The notes under the pieces: model-generated
The model's input: only the letters and a program-made list of their open reading frames with translations
Databases searched by the model: none
Told to the model about the DNA's origin: nothing
In this document: one piece after another, positions 29,166 through 30,451 of the stretch
Numbering within the stretch: position 1 is the stretch's first letter
How the letters are laid out: the number at the start of each line of letters is the position of its first letter
Made by a program: the position numbers and the translations under genes
Source: Sperchopsis tessellata
Lineage: Eukaryota; Arthropoda; Insecta; Coleoptera; Hydrophilidae
Assembly: GCA_033557685.1 (NCBI GenBank)
Contig: JAWQRN010000377.1
Span: 1-30,451 of the forward strand
DNA: 30,451 bases
Reading direction: 5' to 3'

Positions 29166-29505
29166 GTAAGAATTAATAATTTTTTTATAGTATTTTCTGA
29201 AAGGTTTATAGTGACATCATCATTATTTTAGATTTACTCATCTACAAGTGTTTATTCTTTCTCGAGAATTACAGCTCAAAATATCAGTTGATTTAACATC
29301 CATCAACTATCATATTTACAAACTGTAAAAATTGTCTTTGAATGGTTTCAATTCAGAATAAAAATTTAGATGCATATTTAATACTACAAAGTTAACACAA
29401 ACATAGAAATATTTCTGTGGAAAGTATTGTTATGATTTTAGTGGTACACTAGCTGTTTAAACACTATTAAATGGACCACAAACTTACTTCACAACAATTA
29501 AACAC
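29166..29505 (+). other. Start of the next UBE3C intron
   Basis: Begins with donor gtaaga. AT-rich, no exon with HECT C-lobe residues found. Confidence 0.6.
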
Positions 29506-29689
29506 TTAACATGTTAGTGCGGCATGTTCATCGGTGATGCATAGTATATAAATGTCTTAAAAATGTAATTGTAAATGTAATTTTTAAAATATCGATTTTC
29601 ACACCATACACTGTCGAGACGAAACAGTTAGCAAATCTTATAAACCCTCAATACATTACCAGTGATGCATAACGCACTTAATGTGTTAA
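29506..29689. mobile_element. TTAA-flanked MITE, piggyBac-type
   Basis: TTAA at 29506-29509 and 29686-29689 bounds a ~176 bp non-coding segment. Inner ends are inverted repeats: catgttagtgcggcatg...catcggtgat on the left, and cacattaagtgcgttatgca then tcact read from the right on the minus strand. TTAA duplication is the hallmark of piggyBac-family transposition, so this is best read as a short non-autonomous piggyBac-like element. Confidence 0.6.
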
Positions 29690-29706
29690 GTATCAGAGAT
29701 GATCTC

Positions 29707-30110
29707 TCAAAGAGGTTGGAATCCAATTTGAAAAGGGTGAATAATTTTATTTATACCATATAATAAAAATGTAGGTTTGAGATCAAGAATGTACTCTGGT
29801 GGAGTCTTGTAAACTTGCGTTTTGAAATAACCCCAAAAAAAAAAATCATGCGGCGTAAAATCTAGTGATCTTGCCAACCATTTTTGAACACCTCTCCTTC
29901 CAATCCATTTCCTAGGAAATCTTTCATTTAACCATTCTCTGACAAGTAGAGCATAATGAGGAGGAACTCTGTCTTGTTGAAAATGCAGATTATTTTCATT
30001 GAGTATTATGTTTTCTTTGTTGACAGTTTTTGAAAAGTGGGTCTATCTTATTTTTTAAGAGTTTTACGATACAGTTGCCTTCCCAGATTTTGATAAAAAT
30101 AGGCTCGATA
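29707..30110 (-). pseudogene. IS630/Tc1/mariner-type transposase relic
   Basis: The minus strand encodes NENNLHFQQDRVPPHYALLV, then REWLNERFPRKWIGRRGVQK, then WLARSLDFTPHDFFFWGYFK. This matches the insect mariner-type core FQQDGAPPHYSL-VR--LN-RFP-RWIGRRG-VEWP-RSPDLTP-DFFLWGYLK, with the second catalytic D (QQD) and the third (SLD/PHD). The Trp of FWG depends on an 11-nt T run staying in frame. Upstream, WVGIEPIFIKIWEGNCIVKL lies in another frame, so at least one frameshift separates it. TGA at 29707-29709 ends the frame. Confidence 0.75.
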
Positions 30111-30451
30111 CCAACCCACAGATTGATTTCAAGAAACTAAGTATGATCCTTTCGAAGCACTTGTGAATTAAATAAATATTTGTTCATTGTTGATTTTTTG
30201 AGCTGATCTACAATTAGTACTTTTAAGGGGGGGGAAACCACATTAGGAGGCTCATTTTCACTTATTTTTTGGGTGAGAAGAATTAATTAGAATTCAATCA
30301 AATTTTGACATCATTTTATTCATATTACGAAAAACTTTTGTGAATTTTTTTGAATAATTTCAGCCTGAAGTAACAAAGTTACGCACTGATGTCCGCTGAA
30401 GGTCGTAAGTAGAGTTCTCCAATTGCGGGACGTGTAGCCATTCCAATTTTC
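30111..30451. other. Window end: probable 5' part of the mariner-type element
   Basis: No intact frame seen. It lies on the N-terminal side of the minus-strand transposase relic, so may be more of that element, but I cannot identify the helix-turn-helix or a terminal repeat here. Confidence 0.3.

Noticed and set aside
29166..30451. Searched for the HECT C-lobe exon with the catalytic cysteine
   Set aside because: No frame shows the expected C-lobe residues; this part holds a MITE and a transposase relic, so the exon must be downstream of the window.
1..30451. CRISPR array, bacterial operon or phage-type defence system
   Set aside because: No regularly spaced direct repeats and no prokaryotic gene organisation; the window is an intron-rich animal locus.

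Overview
This is eukaryotic nuclear DNA: AT-rich, with GT-AG introns, no long open reading frames, and coding sequence only in short exons. The protein signatures and the mix of decayed mobile elements (IS630/mariner, piggyBac, hAT, pogo/Tigger, LINE, tRNA-derived SINE) point to an arthropod, most likely an insect. I cannot name the species or order from the sequence alone.

Two genes on the + strand are clear. At the left edge are the last two coding exons, stop codon and polyadenylation signal of the mitochondrial F1 ATP synthase delta subunit gene (1188-1520). About 1.65 kb further on, the HECT-type ubiquitin ligase UBE3C begins (ATG at 3183) and fills the rest of the window. I could place 12 confident coding exons whose reading phases all join, plus one 18-nt candidate microexon. 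They encode about 851 residues: the N-terminal region, an IQ motif, the helical middle region and most of the HECT N-lobe. The last ~100 residues, including the catalytic cysteine of the C-lobe, must lie beyond position 30451. A possible terminal exon of an unidentified minus-strand gene (1739-1873) lies tail-to-tail with the ATP synthase gene.

UBE3C introns fall into two classes: short (56-202 bp) and long (2.5-5.5 kb). Most long introns hold broken transposon remains. Intron 1 carries a LINE 3' end, a helix-turn-helix fragment of a mariner-type element and a mariner transposase relic. Intron 3 (9242-12351) carries LINE reverse-transcriptase fragments split by a TA microsatellite. Intron 4 (12664-15562) carries a tRNA-derived SINE, a piggyBac transposase relic and a terminal-inverted-repeat (TIR) element. 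The intron 16334-20231 carries a hAT/ZBED-type transposase relic. The intron 23591-28590 carries a TIR element and a three-level nest: a minus-strand LINE split by a plus-strand pogo/Tigger-like relic, itself split by a second copy of the intron-4 TIR element. After the last exon come a ~180 bp TTAA-flanked MITE and a mariner-type transposase relic.

The most interesting functional signal is a sequence in the middle of UBE3C (VINLTDDSDEE, about residues 297-307) that looks like a SUMO-interacting motif with an acidic/CK2-type tail. The next is a pair of very short purine-rich candidate microexons, both encoding basic RKRE-type peptides. No bacterial, CRISPR or viral system was seen.
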